Positions 1 through 7,372 are shown, counted from the first letter of the stretch. The stretch is DNA of 10,677 bases from Bacillota bacterium (GCA_021820165.1 JAKADW010000043.1:1-10677); one strand, 5' to 3'. Notes: generated from the letters alone by a model not told the origin. Made by a program: numbers and translations.

Positions 1-916
1 CCAAACCCACCGGACTATGTAGCGGAATAGCGGTGGGATCGATACCCGTTTTCGCTAGCATTTCGTCGGCACGTGTGCGTGGTCCCAAAACTCCGACAAA
101 CCGCGGGGCCGATTTCGCTGCTAAGGCCAAGGCTTCCTCATCGCGCCGCTGGTGGTGATCCATAATCACCCAGAAGCCCTCGGATAGAGCCTCGGGATCC
201 ACCTCCCCCGCCGAACGAACCCAATGCTCGGCCTCGGGAAAATGCCGCGCGTTATTCACGTGATCGCGCGGATCCAGCACCACCACATCAAAACCAGCCT
301 GATAGGCGAGTCGCGCCACGGGTTCGGCATCGTGCCCAGCACCCGCAATGATTAACCGGTCCGGTGGCCGCATGACATCCCACCACCAGCCTTCATGTGA
401 GCCCGTGTTTCCCTGACTACCGTTGAGAACTGCGGCCACATCGAACGGTGGACCGCCAGTCCCATCTCGGGTCACAATCTGGTCCCTGCGGGCGAAAAAC
501 CGTGCGCCTCCAGGTAACTCTGCCCCCCACACGAGCGGTTGATCTTTTTCCAAGGCGGTGCCAAAGCCTTCCCAAAATGGCGACTCGCAATTAATTGGCT
601 CAATCCAGACATCGATTTGGCCTTTGCAGCCAATGCCGAGACCCCACATTTCGTCTTCGGTCAGGTCGTAATGGTGGAGGCTCGGCTCTTCAGAAGCTAG
701 GACCTTTTCCGCATGGATGAACAAGTCCCCCTCGAGGCACCCACCGCTCAAGGTCCCCTGCATGTGGCCGTTGTCGGCCATGATCATCTTGGCCCCAGGG
801 CGCCGGTATGCGGAACCTTTAACGTGGGTCAAAGTGAGCCAAGCCACCCGATGCCCGGCTCGATGCCACGCCAGCGCTTGGTGCCATAGCCCGCGGGCAT
901 CGCGAATCGAGGACAT
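1..916 (-). CDS. xdhC: XdhC/CoxF family molybdenum-hydroxylase maturation protein (partial, C-terminus beyond window)
   Basis: This reading frame is open from an ATG at 914-916 to the left edge, giving 305 visible codons and no stop. The family usually has about 350-380 residues, so the last part is missing. XdhC/CoxF proteins bind or handle the molybdenum cofactor and help insert or sulfurate it in xanthine- and CO-dehydrogenase-type enzymes. The N-terminal domain shows the family signature: GSAYRRPGAKM followed by GTLSGGCLEGD at about residues 34-64. The Rossmann-like C-terminal domain begins with LIIAGAGHDAEPVARLAYQAG near residue 190 and continues with VVVLDPRDH, MDHHQRRDEEAL and FVGVLGPRTRADEML. 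The SD AAAGGGGG (923-930) sits 6 nt before the ATG and overlaps the coxG stop codon, so this is the last visible gene of the cox operon. Family assignment is firm. The name coxF would be equally valid. Confidence 0.9.
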   Translation of the reverse strand, partial: MSSIRDARGLWHQALAWHRAGHRVAWLTLTHVKGSAYRRPGAKMIMADNGHMQGTLSGGCLEGDLFIHAEKVLASEEPSLHHYDLTEDEMWGLGIGCKGQIDVWIEPINCESPFWEGFGTALEKDQPLVWGAELPGGARFFARRDQIVTRDGTGGPPFDVAAVLNGSQGNTGSHEGWWWDVMRPPDRLIIAGAGHDAEPVARLAYQAGFDVVVLDPRDHVNNARHFPEAEHWVRSAGEVDPEALSEGFWVIMDHHQRRDEEALALAAKSAPRFVGVLGPRTRADEMLAKTGIDPTAIPLHSPVGL

Positions 917-928
917 AAGAATCCCCCT

Positions 929-1381
929 TTAGCTTTCCGTCTGAAGTTTCTTGGCCTCTTTGCCGACGGCGGTAAAAAATTGATTCATGATGTAGGTCGC
1001 CACCCCGGACAACATCCGTTGTCCGACACCAGCCACCGTGCCTCCCACCTTAGCCTCGCCATCATAAGCGATGTCACAACCTCGCTCGTTGTCTTCGAAC
1101 GTGACCTGCATGTTCACGCTGACAAATCCGCCCGGTCCCTGCCCGTCCATGACCAGTCGATAGGACGAGCCTTCTTGGGGATCTTGAATGGACATCGTAC
1201 CTTGATAACGACCACGAATGGCGGCCACGCCCATCTCCATTTCTGCCGTGTAATTGTTGTCCCCCGTTGGCTCCAGCTTTTTCAGCCCGGGCATGGTCCG
1301 GACCAATACGGCCGGATCGGTCAGCAACTGGTAGCAAAGCTTGGGATCTGCCTCAATCAGTTTATGTCCTTGAAGTCGCAT
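929..1381 (-). CDS. coxG: CoxG family protein (SRPBCC-fold carbon monoxide dehydrogenase subunit G)
   Basis: The product has 150 residues and is recognised from its opening, which contains a cofactor-pocket (START/SRPBCC) pattern: ADPKLCYQLLTDPAVLVRTMPGLKKLEP. It continues with MGVAAIRGRYQGTM and, near the C-terminus, GGTVAGVGQRMLSGVA. In Oligotropha CoxG is implicated in recruiting CO dehydrogenase to the cytoplasmic membrane. Other SRPBCC CoxG proteins bind quinone-like lipids and may shuttle electrons. No signal peptide or membrane segment is visible and the length is usual for the short form, without the long C-terminal extension. The SD AGGCAGG (1389-1395) lies 7 nt before the ATG. The gene starts 42 bp after coxE with no terminator between them, and its TAA overlaps the xdhC ribosome binding site. 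Role is inferred from family and operon. Confidence 0.88.
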   Translation of the reverse strand: MRLQGHKLIEADPKLCYQLLTDPAVLVRTMPGLKKLEPTGDNNYTAEMEMGVAAIRGRYQGTMSIQDPQEGSSYRLVMDGQGPGGFVSVNMQVTFEDNERGCDIAYDGEAKVGGTVAGVGQRMLSGVATYIMNQFFTAVGKEAKKLQTES

Positions 1382-1423
1382 AATGTCGCCTGCCTTTCCC
1401 TCCCATTATGACAACTCCTGGCG

Positions 1424-2569
1424 TCATTTTCTACCGCCATTGAGGCTCTCCCAGGCACGCCACAATTCGTTCACGGTGCCAATCCGATGGGGTTCGGTGA
1501 ACGTGATGAGCGCTTCGAGCGAGGGCGTGCGGACATTCTCACGCTGGACGCCGTAGGGATTCCACCAATAAATTGGACGACCTAGATATCGTGAAAAACG
1601 AGAGAGCCACACCCCAAGATCGACCCCGTCACCGTCCTCCATCCCGTCAGATATCAATACCAATCGTGAACGCGGCCCCACTCCCCGTCCCCGCTCCCGG
1701 CGCCAGAGGGCTTCGAGACTCTGAGACAAGAGCGTGCCGCCACCTCGATCGGGCGTTAAAAGGGCGACCTCCGACAAAGCCTGGTCCACATGAACATAGC
1801 GCAAAGCGCGGCTAAGCGCCGTGAGACGCGTGCTGAACGCGAACACGTGAAGACGCCGTTCTCGGCGTGCCAAGGCATGCAAAACGATGACCAACGGCCG
1901 ATGATAGCCTTGCATCGATCCGCTAAGATCGAGCAGCACGGTCACTGGCATTGGTTCTCGTTCAAGGCTATCAAACCAAAGAGTGACCCACTCGCTACCG
2001 ACCTGTCCGCGGCGCATCGTCTCTCGGGGACTCCAGGCGACACCGGTTCGCCCTGGGTGGGTGCGATGGGCTTTCATGGTCAAGGGCTTTGAAGGACGCA
2101 TCCCCTCCAGAAGCAAGGCAAGTTCGCCGTCACTTAACCGGTCGAGGCGCGTTTCCGCCAAGGTTTCCTGGCGACTCGCTCCGCGCGTTAAGGTCACAGC
2201 AAGCCCTTCGTCGAAGCGGGTTTCGGATCCCTCGGGGAACCGCATGAGCCAATTCGGCGCCGGATTCAAGCGAGCACCGCGGCGTTGACGGGCTACAGCG
2301 GTTAAATAGGTCTCCTGATAGAGTATCGATGGCCTTTCTGGGCGCCGCAAGAGCCCTACCCATGCCTCAAAGGCCGCCTCAAAAAGTTCGGCCTCCTCCC
2401 GATTTCTACACCATTGGGCCTTGAGAGCCGCTCGCATGGTCGCCCGATCGCATTCGCCCACCATCTCCAGCGCTTGTACTCCGGCTTCCCAATCCTTTGG
2501 GCCAAGCTTAAACTGTAGCCGCCGAAGGCTTCGCATCAAAACACCCAGATTTTCGACCGCAGCATTCAT
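1424..2569 (-). CDS. coxE: CoxE-like VWA domain protein, CO dehydrogenase maturation factor
   Basis: The product has 381 residues, in the range of CoxE proteins. The C-terminal half is a von Willebrand A domain with a complete MIDAS metal site: D-L-S-G-S at residues 214-218, Thr279 in DRGGGTLL, and Asp308 in LVLISDGMEDGD. The helical N-terminal part is the usual less-conserved CoxE region. In Oligotropha CoxE works with the AAA+ protein CoxD to build the copper/sulfur part of the [CuSMoO2] site; MoxR-VWA pairs in general act as metal- or cofactor-insertion chaperones. The start ATG (2567-2569) overlaps the coxD stop as ATGA, and an SD GAGGT (2575-2579) within coxD lies 5 nt upstream, so translation is probably coupled and the two proteins made in similar amounts. 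Family call is firm; function in this form II cluster is inferred. Confidence 0.9.
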   Translation of the reverse strand: MNAAVENLGVLMRSLRRLQFKLGPKDWEAGVQALEMVGECDRATMRAALKAQWCRNREEAELFEAAFEAWVGLLRRPERPSILYQETYLTAVARQRRGARLNPAPNWLMRFPEGSETRFDEGLAVTLTRGASRQETLAETRLDRLSDGELALLLEGMRPSKPLTMKAHRTHPGRTGVAWSPRETMRRGQVGSEWVTLWFDSLEREPMPVTVLLDLSGSMQGYHRPLVIVLHALARRERRLHVFAFSTRLTALSRALRYVHVDQALSEVALLTPDRGGGTLLSQSLEALWRRERGRGVGPRSRLVLISDGMEDGDGVDLGVWLSRFSRYLGRPIYWWNPYGVQRENVRTPSLEALITFTEPHRIGTVNELWRAWESLNGGRK

Positions 2570-3477
2570 CGAATACCTCGCTGGCTTTCAAAGAGCCACT
2601 CCACCATATTCGACGCTCCATCATCTCCGTGAGGTCGGCGAAGGAGCTCCAAATCATCGTAATACTTTAGTAAGAGTCCCATGGTGGAGTCCACCAGTTC
2701 GGCCGAGAGCACCCGAGCCCCGAGCGTTTGTAGTGCCTCGGCCCAGGCAATAGTCTCCGCGATCCCAGGTCGCTTCACTAACGGCGCTTGCCGGAGACGG
2801 GCCACGAAATCTGTGATTTGGCGGGCGATCTCCCGACCAATTGGAGGAACACGACGGGACAAAATCTCTCGCTCACGTTCGGTACCAGGATACCCAATCC
2901 AAACATAAAGACACCGCCGCCTGAGCGCGTCGTGGATTTCTCGGGTCCGGTTGGACGTTAGGATCACTAGGGGAATTTCTTCCGCCCGAATGGTCCCGAT
3001 TTCAGGAATCGTGATTTGGTATTCTCCCAAAAACTCGAGCAGCAACGCCTCGAACGCTTCGTCGGCCCGGTCAATTTCATCAATAAGGAGCACGGGCGCG
3101 GGATGCCCGGTTAAAGACTCCAAGAGAGGGCGAGCGAGGAGAAAGTCGCGTGCGTAGATGTCGTCCACCGACAGGCGACCGGAATCTCCTTCCGCCAAAC
3201 GAATAGCTAGCATCTGCCGCGCGTAATTCCAATCGTACACAGCGCTTTTCCCGTCAATGCCCTCATAGCATTGCAGGCGCAATAAGGGCCTTCCCAATAC
3301 GCTCGCCAAGGCCTTGGCCAACTCCGTTTTTCCGACTCCCGGTTCCCCTTCCAAGAGCAACGGGCGTTCCAACTTCAGGGCTAAATAGGCGGCCACCGCC
3401 AAATCATGATCGGCTAAATAGTCCGCTTGCAGGAGAGCTTCGGATAGCTCTTCGGGACTCGCATACGGTGCGTTCAA
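2566..3477 (-). CDS. coxD: CoxD, MoxR-family AAA+ ATPase of the CO dehydrogenase-like cluster
   Basis: The product is an AAA+ ATPase of about 303 residues. Counting from the chosen start, the Walker A motif GEPGVGKT is at 44-51, Walker B LLIDEIDR at 130-137, sensor-1 TSN at 174-176 and the arginine-finger region RRRCLY at 186-191. The whole matches MoxR/CoxD proteins, which act as ATP-driven chaperones with a VWA partner, here CoxE, to mature the molybdenum active site. I chose the TTG at 3475-3477 because GGGGGA (3485-3490) lies 7 nt upstream at ideal SD spacing. An in-frame TTG at 3490-3492 would add five residues (MGESR) but would use part of that SD and have the terminator stem as its leader. 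Either way the start is the weak codon TTG. The gene lies right after an intrinsic terminator, so it is probably expressed at a lower level than coxSLM. Confidence 0.9.
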   Translation of the reverse strand: MNAPYASPEELSEALLQADYLADHDLAVAAYLALKLERPLLLEGEPGVGKTELAKALASVLGRPLLRLQCYEGIDGKSAVYDWNYARQMLAIRLAEGDSGRLSVDDIYARDFLLARPLLESLTGHPAPVLLIDEIDRADEAFEALLLEFLGEYQITIPEIGTIRAEEIPLVILTSNRTREIHDALRRRCLYVWIGYPGTEREREILSRRVPPIGREIARQITDFVARLRQAPLVKRPGIAETIAWAEALQTLGARVLSAELVDSTMGLLLKYYDDLELLRRPHGDDGASNMVEWLFESQRGIR

Positions 3478-3490
3478 TCTGGATTCCCCC

Positions 3491-3526
3491 AAAAAAGTTG
3501 CGCCGGCCTAAAGACCGGCGCAGCTT
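3491..3526 (-). terminator. Intrinsic terminator between coxM and coxD
   Basis: Read on the minus strand, the 8-bp stem TGCGCCGG/CCGGCGCA (3515-3522 and 3499-3506) closes an 8-nt loop. It can extend through one mismatch by AAG/CTT pairs and is followed by a run of T residues (3491-3496). This is a textbook rho-independent terminator for transcription from coxM. The coxM stop is about 10 nt upstream and the coxD SD begins directly after the T run. Read on the plus strand there is no T tract, so it acts in one direction only. Confidence 0.85.
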
Positions 3527-3535
3527 AGCATTCGA

Positions 3536-4390
3536 TCATTCATCGAGCGCGCGTATGAGCGCCCGCTCTATCATCACCCCGGCTAAATGACGTCGGTAGG
3601 CCGCCGAGTATTGCACGTCGTCGGTGTATTCGCCGTCATCGAGCCCCCGCGATACGGCCTCTTGAATCCGCTCGGACGACACCTTCTCGCCCTTAAGACA
3701 TGCCTCGGCAGACAGGGCGCGAAATGGAAGAACCCCGGCCCCGCTGACCGCTATGCGAACCTCACGAACCCGCATCGTATCGTCGACGTCCAACAAGACC
3801 GCGACACCGGCAAGAGGATAACCTGATGCAGGGTGCGGAAACTTGAGGTACGTCTGACGCCCCGGCAAGGGTCTCGGGAACACGATGCGCTCTAAAATCT
3901 CGTCCGGGGCTAAAGCCGACACCAGAGGAGCCAGGTACCATTCGTCCACCGGGATTATGCGTTCGCCACGCGGCCCCTTCACCACGAAGCTCACACCACA
4001 TGCCAAAAACACCGCGCTTAAGTCGGATGCTGGGTCGGCATGCACGGCACTCCCCCCGACCGTGCCCCGGTACCGAACCTGGGGGTCAGCAATCACGGAG
4101 ACGGCTTGGTGGAGAATCGGCATCAGTTCGCTAAGACGGCTATCCTCTAACACACGGGCGTAGGTCGTGGCCGCTCCTATGGCGATCGAGTCTGACTGTG
4201 CGGAAACAGACTGAAGCTCGACGATGCGACCAATGTCCACCAAGCCTGCCGGACTGGCCACACGAAGCTTCATCATCGGCAAGAGACTATGGCCCCCGGA
4301 GAGGACTTTTGTGTCTGGATGATCCTGGAGCGCTTTCAAGGCTTCATCGAGCGTCTCAGCCCGATGGTAACGAAACGGGCGGGGAATCAT
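3536..4390 (-). CDS. coxM: CO dehydrogenase-like FAD-binding medium subunit
   Basis: The product has 284 residues, close to the about 286 of characterised CoxM. It is the flavoprotein that passes electrons from the iron-sulfur subunit to the quinone pool or another acceptor. The two FAD pyrophosphate-binding motifs are visible: SGGHSLLPMMK at 31-41 and TVGGSAVHADPASDL at 110-124. The C-terminal CO-dehydrogenase flavoprotein domain ends with the usual YSAAYRRHLAGVMIERAL at about 261-278. I chose the ATG at 4388-4390 over an in-frame start at 4427-4429. It has an SD GGGAGGT (4399-4405) 8 nt upstream and overlaps the coxL stop as ATGA, and the protein then begins MIPRPFRYHR as CoxM proteins do. 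The longer version would add 13 non-conserved residues. It is followed by the terminator at 3491-3526. Confidence 0.93.
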   Translation of the reverse strand: MIPRPFRYHRAETLDEALKALQDHPDTKVLSGGHSLLPMMKLRVASPAGLVDIGRIVELQSVSAQSDSIAIGAATTYARVLEDSRLSELMPILHQAVSVIADPQVRYRGTVGGSAVHADPASDLSAVFLACGVSFVVKGPRGERIIPVDEWYLAPLVSALAPDEILERIVFPRPLPGRQTYLKFPHPASGYPLAGVAVLLDVDDTMRVREVRIAVSGAGVLPFRALSAEACLKGEKVSSERIQEAVSRGLDDGEYTDDVQYSAAYRRHLAGVMIERALIRALDE

Positions 4391-6744
4391 GACACCCGAC
4401 CTCCCTTCGATTGGGTAATGGCTTCCCACACACGGGGCGGCGTCAGCGGCATTTCCAGATCGGTAATGCCAAAAGGCGCCAGGGCGTCGATGACCGCATT
4501 GACGACCGCGGGCGTCGAGGCTATGGTGCCCGTTTCCCCGACCCCCTTGACTCCCAAGGGGTTATGCGGAGAGGGCGTCACCGTGTGGTCCAATTCCAAG
4601 CGTGGGAAAAAGCGGGCCTTGGGCATGGCGTAATCCAAAAACGACCCCGTGACGAGTTGCCCGTCCTCGTCGTAAATGGCGCCCTCGTACAGGGCCTGCC
4701 CAACCCCTTGAGCAATTCCGCCATGAATCTGGCCCTCCACAATCATGGGGTTTATCACCGGACCACAGTCATCGACGGCGATGTACCGCAACAGCCGCAC
4801 TTCGCCCGTTTCTGGATCGACCGACACCACCGCTACATGAGCCCCGAACGGGTAGGTGAAGTTGGTCGGATCGTAAAAGGCTGAGGCCTCCAGCCCTGGC
4901 TCTACCTCCGGGGGCAGGTTCCACGCCAAGTAGGCTTGCAAGGTCACCTCTTGAATGGTCACGCTGCGATCCGTCTGCCCTTCGGGATGAAATCGACCCT
5001 GTTCAACTTCAACGGCTCCCTCGGGCACTTCCAACATATGCGCCGCGATGGTCTTAGCCTTGGCAATAACCCGGTCAGTTGCCCGAGCGAGCGCCCCACC
5101 TCCCACGGCAGTGGTGCGGGAGCCGTACGTGCCCCACCCCATGGCGATGCGGTCGGTGTCTCCGTGGACAACTTCGATGTCCTCCATCGGTAGCCCCAAG
5201 CGGTCCGCCACAATTTGGGCGAACGTTGTCTCCTCCCCTTGCCCATGGGGCGAAGCGCCCGTGAAGACCGTGACCTTTCCCCCGGGGTGAACGCGGACCA
5301 GCGCGCTCTCCCAAAGTCCCCCCTGAAACCCTACCGCTCCAGCCACTTCCGAGGGTCCGAGTCCACACATCTCCACATAGGTGCTAAAACCAATGCCAAT
5401 GTACTTGTTTTGCCGCCGGAGAGCTTCCTGCTCCCGGCGCAATGCCGGATAGTCGAGTTTAGCTAGGGCCCGATCTAAAGCTTGATGGTAGTCACCCGAA
5501 TCGTACGTGAGACCGAAGGGATTAGTGTAGGGAAACTGGTCCTTCTTAATGAGATTTTTCTGCCGAACCTGAACCGGATCCATGTGAATCTCCTGGGCAT
5601 AGGCATCCATGATGCGCTCAATCAGATAGGTGGCCTCCGGGCGTCCTGCCCCACGATAGGCATCGACCGGGGTGGTGTTCGTGAACACCCCGATGACTTC
5701 TGTGGAGGCATAAGGAATATCGTAGGCGCCGTTGACAATTAGACCAAAAAGAATCGTCGGGACTCCCGGAGCCGCGGTCGAGAGGTACGCCCCTAAGTTG
5801 GCATAGGATTTCACCCGCAGAGCCGTCACGCGACCGTCACGCGTTCCCGCCAATTCCACTTCATCCACATGATCCCGTCCATGGGTGGTGGTAAGAAAGT
5901 GCTCCGAACGGCTTTCCGTCCACTTGACGGGCCTTTCCAAGTCCCTAGCCGCGTAAGCTGCCAGGATCTCGTCCGCGTAGCAGGCAATTTTAGCCCCAAA
6001 GCCGCCTCCCACATCCGTCGCCACAATGCGAAGCTTATGTTCCGGAATCCCTAAAATCCCGGAGACCAATACCCGATGTATATGGGGGTTTTGCGTGGTG
6101 GCCCAAAGGGTCATCTCACCGGTGCTGGCATTATACTGGGCTACGGCGCTTCGGGGCTCCATGGGGTTCGGAATGAGACGCTGCTGACGGAAGCGTCGCT
6201 TGACCACCACTTCTGCTTTTCGAAACGCCTCCTCTACCGGCGTCCCCACCGTCCAGTGAAGCGCGACATTGTCTGGGGCGTCCTCATGGATCTGCGGGGC
6301 ATCCTTCTCCAAAGCCGCGAGCGGACTATGGACAGCCGGCAAGGGTCGATAGTCAACTCGAATCGCTTCCAGGGCATCCTCCGCCTCGCTCCGACTGGAG
6401 GCTACCACCATAGCAACCCCGTCGCCCACATAACGGACGTGTTGATGCGCCAAGGCAGGGTGCTCCACCATCTTCAAGTCCGAATTCGGGGGGATCCATG
6501 CGGTGGGAATTGGGCCCATACGCCCTTTAAGATCGCGTCCTGTATACACCTTGACCACGCCCGGCATGCGTTCAGCCTCGCTTACGTCGACATGCTCAAT
6601 CACAGCATGGGCATGCGGGCTTCTCAACATCGCGGCGTAAAGCATGCCGGGAAGCTGGACATCTTCCGTATATCGGCCCCGGCCCGTCGTTAGCCGGGCA
6701 TCCTCCTTGCGGACGACCCGGGTTCCCATGACCTTGCCGCTCAT
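4387..6744 (-). CDS. coxL: Form II (CODH-like) molybdenum hydroxylase large subunit
   Basis: The product has 785 residues, typical of the xanthine-oxidase-family molybdopterin subunit. The opening MGTRVVRKEDARLTTGRGRYTEDV is the family's N-terminal signature. Cofactor-binding motifs include GGGFGAK at 246-252, TGASPHGQGEE at 495-505 and the C-terminal GVKGVGETG at 731-739, in which Glu737 corresponds to the catalytic base of the family. The active-site loop reads AYRGAGR (residues 362-368, DNA 5641-5661), the form II signature. The form I CO dehydrogenase motif AYxCSFR with its copper-binding Cys is absent. The enzyme is thus CODH-like, and CO oxidation cannot be assumed; it could oxidise an aldehyde, purine or other small substrate. 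Start ATG overlaps the coxS stop (ATGA), with SD GGGAGGT (6751-6757) 6 nt upstream. No signal peptide is seen, so it is cytoplasmic. Confidence 0.94.
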   Translation of the reverse strand: MSGKVMGTRVVRKEDARLTTGRGRYTEDVQLPGMLYAAMLRSPHAHAVIEHVDVSEAERMPGVVKVYTGRDLKGRMGPIPTAWIPPNSDLKMVEHPALAHQHVRYVGDGVAMVVASSRSEAEDALEAIRVDYRPLPAVHSPLAALEKDAPQIHEDAPDNVALHWTVGTPVEEAFRKAEVVVKRRFRQQRLIPNPMEPRSAVAQYNASTGEMTLWATTQNPHIHRVLVSGILGIPEHKLRIVATDVGGGFGAKIACYADEILAAYAARDLERPVKWTESRSEHFLTTTHGRDHVDEVELAGTRDGRVTALRVKSYANLGAYLSTAAPGVPTILFGLIVNGAYDIPYASTEVIGVFTNTTPVDAYRGAGRPEATYLIERIMDAYAQEIHMDPVQVRQKNLIKKDQFPYTNPFGLTYDSGDYHQALDRALAKLDYPALRREQEALRRQNKYIGIGFSTYVEMCGLGPSEVAGAVGFQGGLWESALVRVHPGGKVTVFTGASPHGQGEETTFAQIVADRLGLPMEDIEVVHGDTDRIAMGWGTYGSRTTAVGGGALARATDRVIAKAKTIAAHMLEVPEGAVEVEQGRFHPEGQTDRSVTIQEVTLQAYLAWNLPPEVEPGLEASAFYDPTNFTYPFGAHVAVVSVDPETGEVRLLRYIAVDDCGPVINPMIVEGQIHGGIAQGVGQALYEGAIYDEDGQLVTGSFLDYAMPKARFFPRLELDHTVTPSPHNPLGVKGVGETGTIASTPAVVNAVIDALAPFGITDLEMPLTPPRVWEAITQSKGGRVS

Positions 6745-7244
6745 GATGACACCTCCCGACCTACGGCTGTTTCAGGGGCATCTTCCTCCGCCATCCGAAC
6801 GGCTCTTTGAACCGCCTTGACAATATTCTCGTAGCCCGTGCAGCGGCAGATGAGGCCATCTAATAAGTCCCGAATTTCCGTCTCTGACGACGATGGACGC
6901 TGTTCCACGATCCACTTCGATAGCATGAGAGCTCCGGGAGTGCAAAACCCACACTGGAGCCCATGAGCCTCCTGGAACGCGCGCTGTACACGATCAGATG
7001 CCAAACCCTCGACTGTCGTGATGTGGCATTGGTCCGCTTGAACCGCCAACACCGTACAGGATTTGACTGGGGCTCCGTCCATCAATACGGTGCACGCACC
7101 ACACTGTGAGGTATCGCATCCTATGTGGGTCCCCGTAAGCCCTAAATCATCGCGTAAATAATAGGCCAATAGGGTGCGCGGCTCGACCTGACCCGCTACA
7201 GTCTGCCCATTGACCATCATGCGAATGGAAAGACGCTCTGTCAT
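6741..7244 (-). CDS. coxS: CO dehydrogenase-like small subunit with two [2Fe-2S] clusters
   Basis: The product has 167 residues, the normal length. It relays electrons from the molybdenum site in CoxL to FAD in CoxM. The N-terminal plant-ferredoxin-type cluster ligands are Cys43, Cys48, Cys51 and Cys63 (GCDTSQCGAC, then KSC). The C-terminal four-helix domain supplies Cys98, Cys101, Cys133 and Cys135 (LQCGFCTPG and ICRCTGYENI), so all eight ligands are present. I chose the ATG at 7242-7244 because a near-perfect SD AAGGAGG (7251-7257) lies 6 nt upstream and the protein then begins as its homologs do. An upstream in-frame start at 7352 would add 36 residues unlike the family and would run through the control region. 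It is the first gene of the operon, with coxL overlapping its stop codon. Confidence 0.95.
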   Translation of the reverse strand: MTERLSIRMMVNGQTVAGQVEPRTLLAYYLRDDLGLTGTHIGCDTSQCGACTVLMDGAPVKSCTVLAVQADQCHITTVEGLASDRVQRAFQEAHGLQCGFCTPGALMLSKWIVEQRPSSSETEIRDLLDGLICRCTGYENIVKAVQRAVRMAEEDAPETAVGREVSS

Positions 7245-7264
7245 CGCGTGCCTCCTTCGAGACC

Positions 7265-7312
7265 ATTCCGCCACATTATCCGACACGTCGCATTGTGTCG
7301 AATATTCCGCCA
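7265..7312. repeat. 9-bp direct repeat ATTCCGCCA flanking the cox inverted repeat
   Basis: ATTCCGCCA occurs at 7265-7273 and again at 7304-7312, 39 bp apart (about 3.7 helical turns), one copy on each side of the CGACAC/GTGTCG inverted repeat. Chance occurrence of two exact 9-mers in a 128-bp intergenic space is unlikely, so these may be accessory regulator-binding sites. No function is proven. Confidence 0.5.
7275..7301 (-). promoter_or_regulatory. Candidate coxS promoter with an inverted-repeat operator between -35 and -10
   Basis: On the minus strand GATAAT (7275-7280) resembles a -10 element, and TCGACA (7296-7301) or TTCGAC (7297-7302) a -35 element, 15-16 bp apart. This spacing is slightly short. 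A start site near 7268 would give a leader of about 24 nt containing the coxS SD. The inverted repeat CGACAC (7281-7286) / GTGTCG (7295-7300), with an 8-bp spacer, fits between or overlaps these elements. Relaxed to 12-bp arms (7275-7286 and 7295-7306) it still matches at 10 of 12 positions, which suits a dimeric repressor or activator. The regulator is not in the window as far as I can tell. Confidence 0.45.
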
Positions 7313-7324
7313 GCGGTAAGTCCA

Positions 7325-7333
7325 TGGTATCAT
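7325..7333 (+). promoter_or_regulatory. Candidate extended -10 promoter for the 98-residue protein gene
   Basis: TGGTATCAT has a TG-N-TATCAT arrangement, which is an extended -10 element with 5 of 6 matches to TATAAT. A weak TTCCGC lies at a 17-bp -35 spacing (7305-7310), overlapping the right copy of the ATTCCGCCA repeat. Transcription would begin near 7340, giving a leader of about 33 nt that includes the SD GGAGGT (7362-7367). Confidence 0.4.
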
Positions 7334-7334
7334 A

Positions 7335-7354
7335 GGATGACTGAGAGATCATCC
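7335..7354 (+). other. Inverted repeat GGATGA-N8-TCATCC in the leader of the 98-residue protein gene
   Basis: A perfect 6-bp inverted repeat with an 8-nt loop lies between the proposed -10 element and the ribosome binding site. It could be a small 5' hairpin or a second operator. It has the same 6-8-6 geometry as the coxS operator but a different half-site sequence. Confidence 0.4.
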
Positions 7355-7372
7355 ACTTTCTGGAGGTAACCC

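Noticed and set aside
980..1411. Plus-strand open frame opposite coxG
   Set aside because: It is fully antisense to coxG, which has clear family motifs. It has no SD and its composition is rich in His, Arg and Ser.
4391..4429. Longer coxM start at 4427-4429
   Set aside because: The internal ATG at 4388-4390 has a good SD, couples with the coxL stop and starts the protein at the family's normal position.
4411..4884. Plus-strand open frame of about 157 codons over the 3' part of coxL
   Set aside because: It is the mirror of conserved CoxL codons, with no ribosome binding site and no recognisable motif.
6076..6693. Long open frame (about 205 codons) on the plus strand opposite coxL
   Set aside because: It lies entirely antisense to the well-conserved coxL, has no SD and no family resemblance, and is rich in His and Arg, as mirror frames of GC-rich genes are.
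7245..7352. Longer coxS start at 7352
   Set aside because: The 36 extra residues match nothing in CoxS, whereas the ATG at 7242-7244 has an ideal SD. The extension also covers the promoter and operator candidates.
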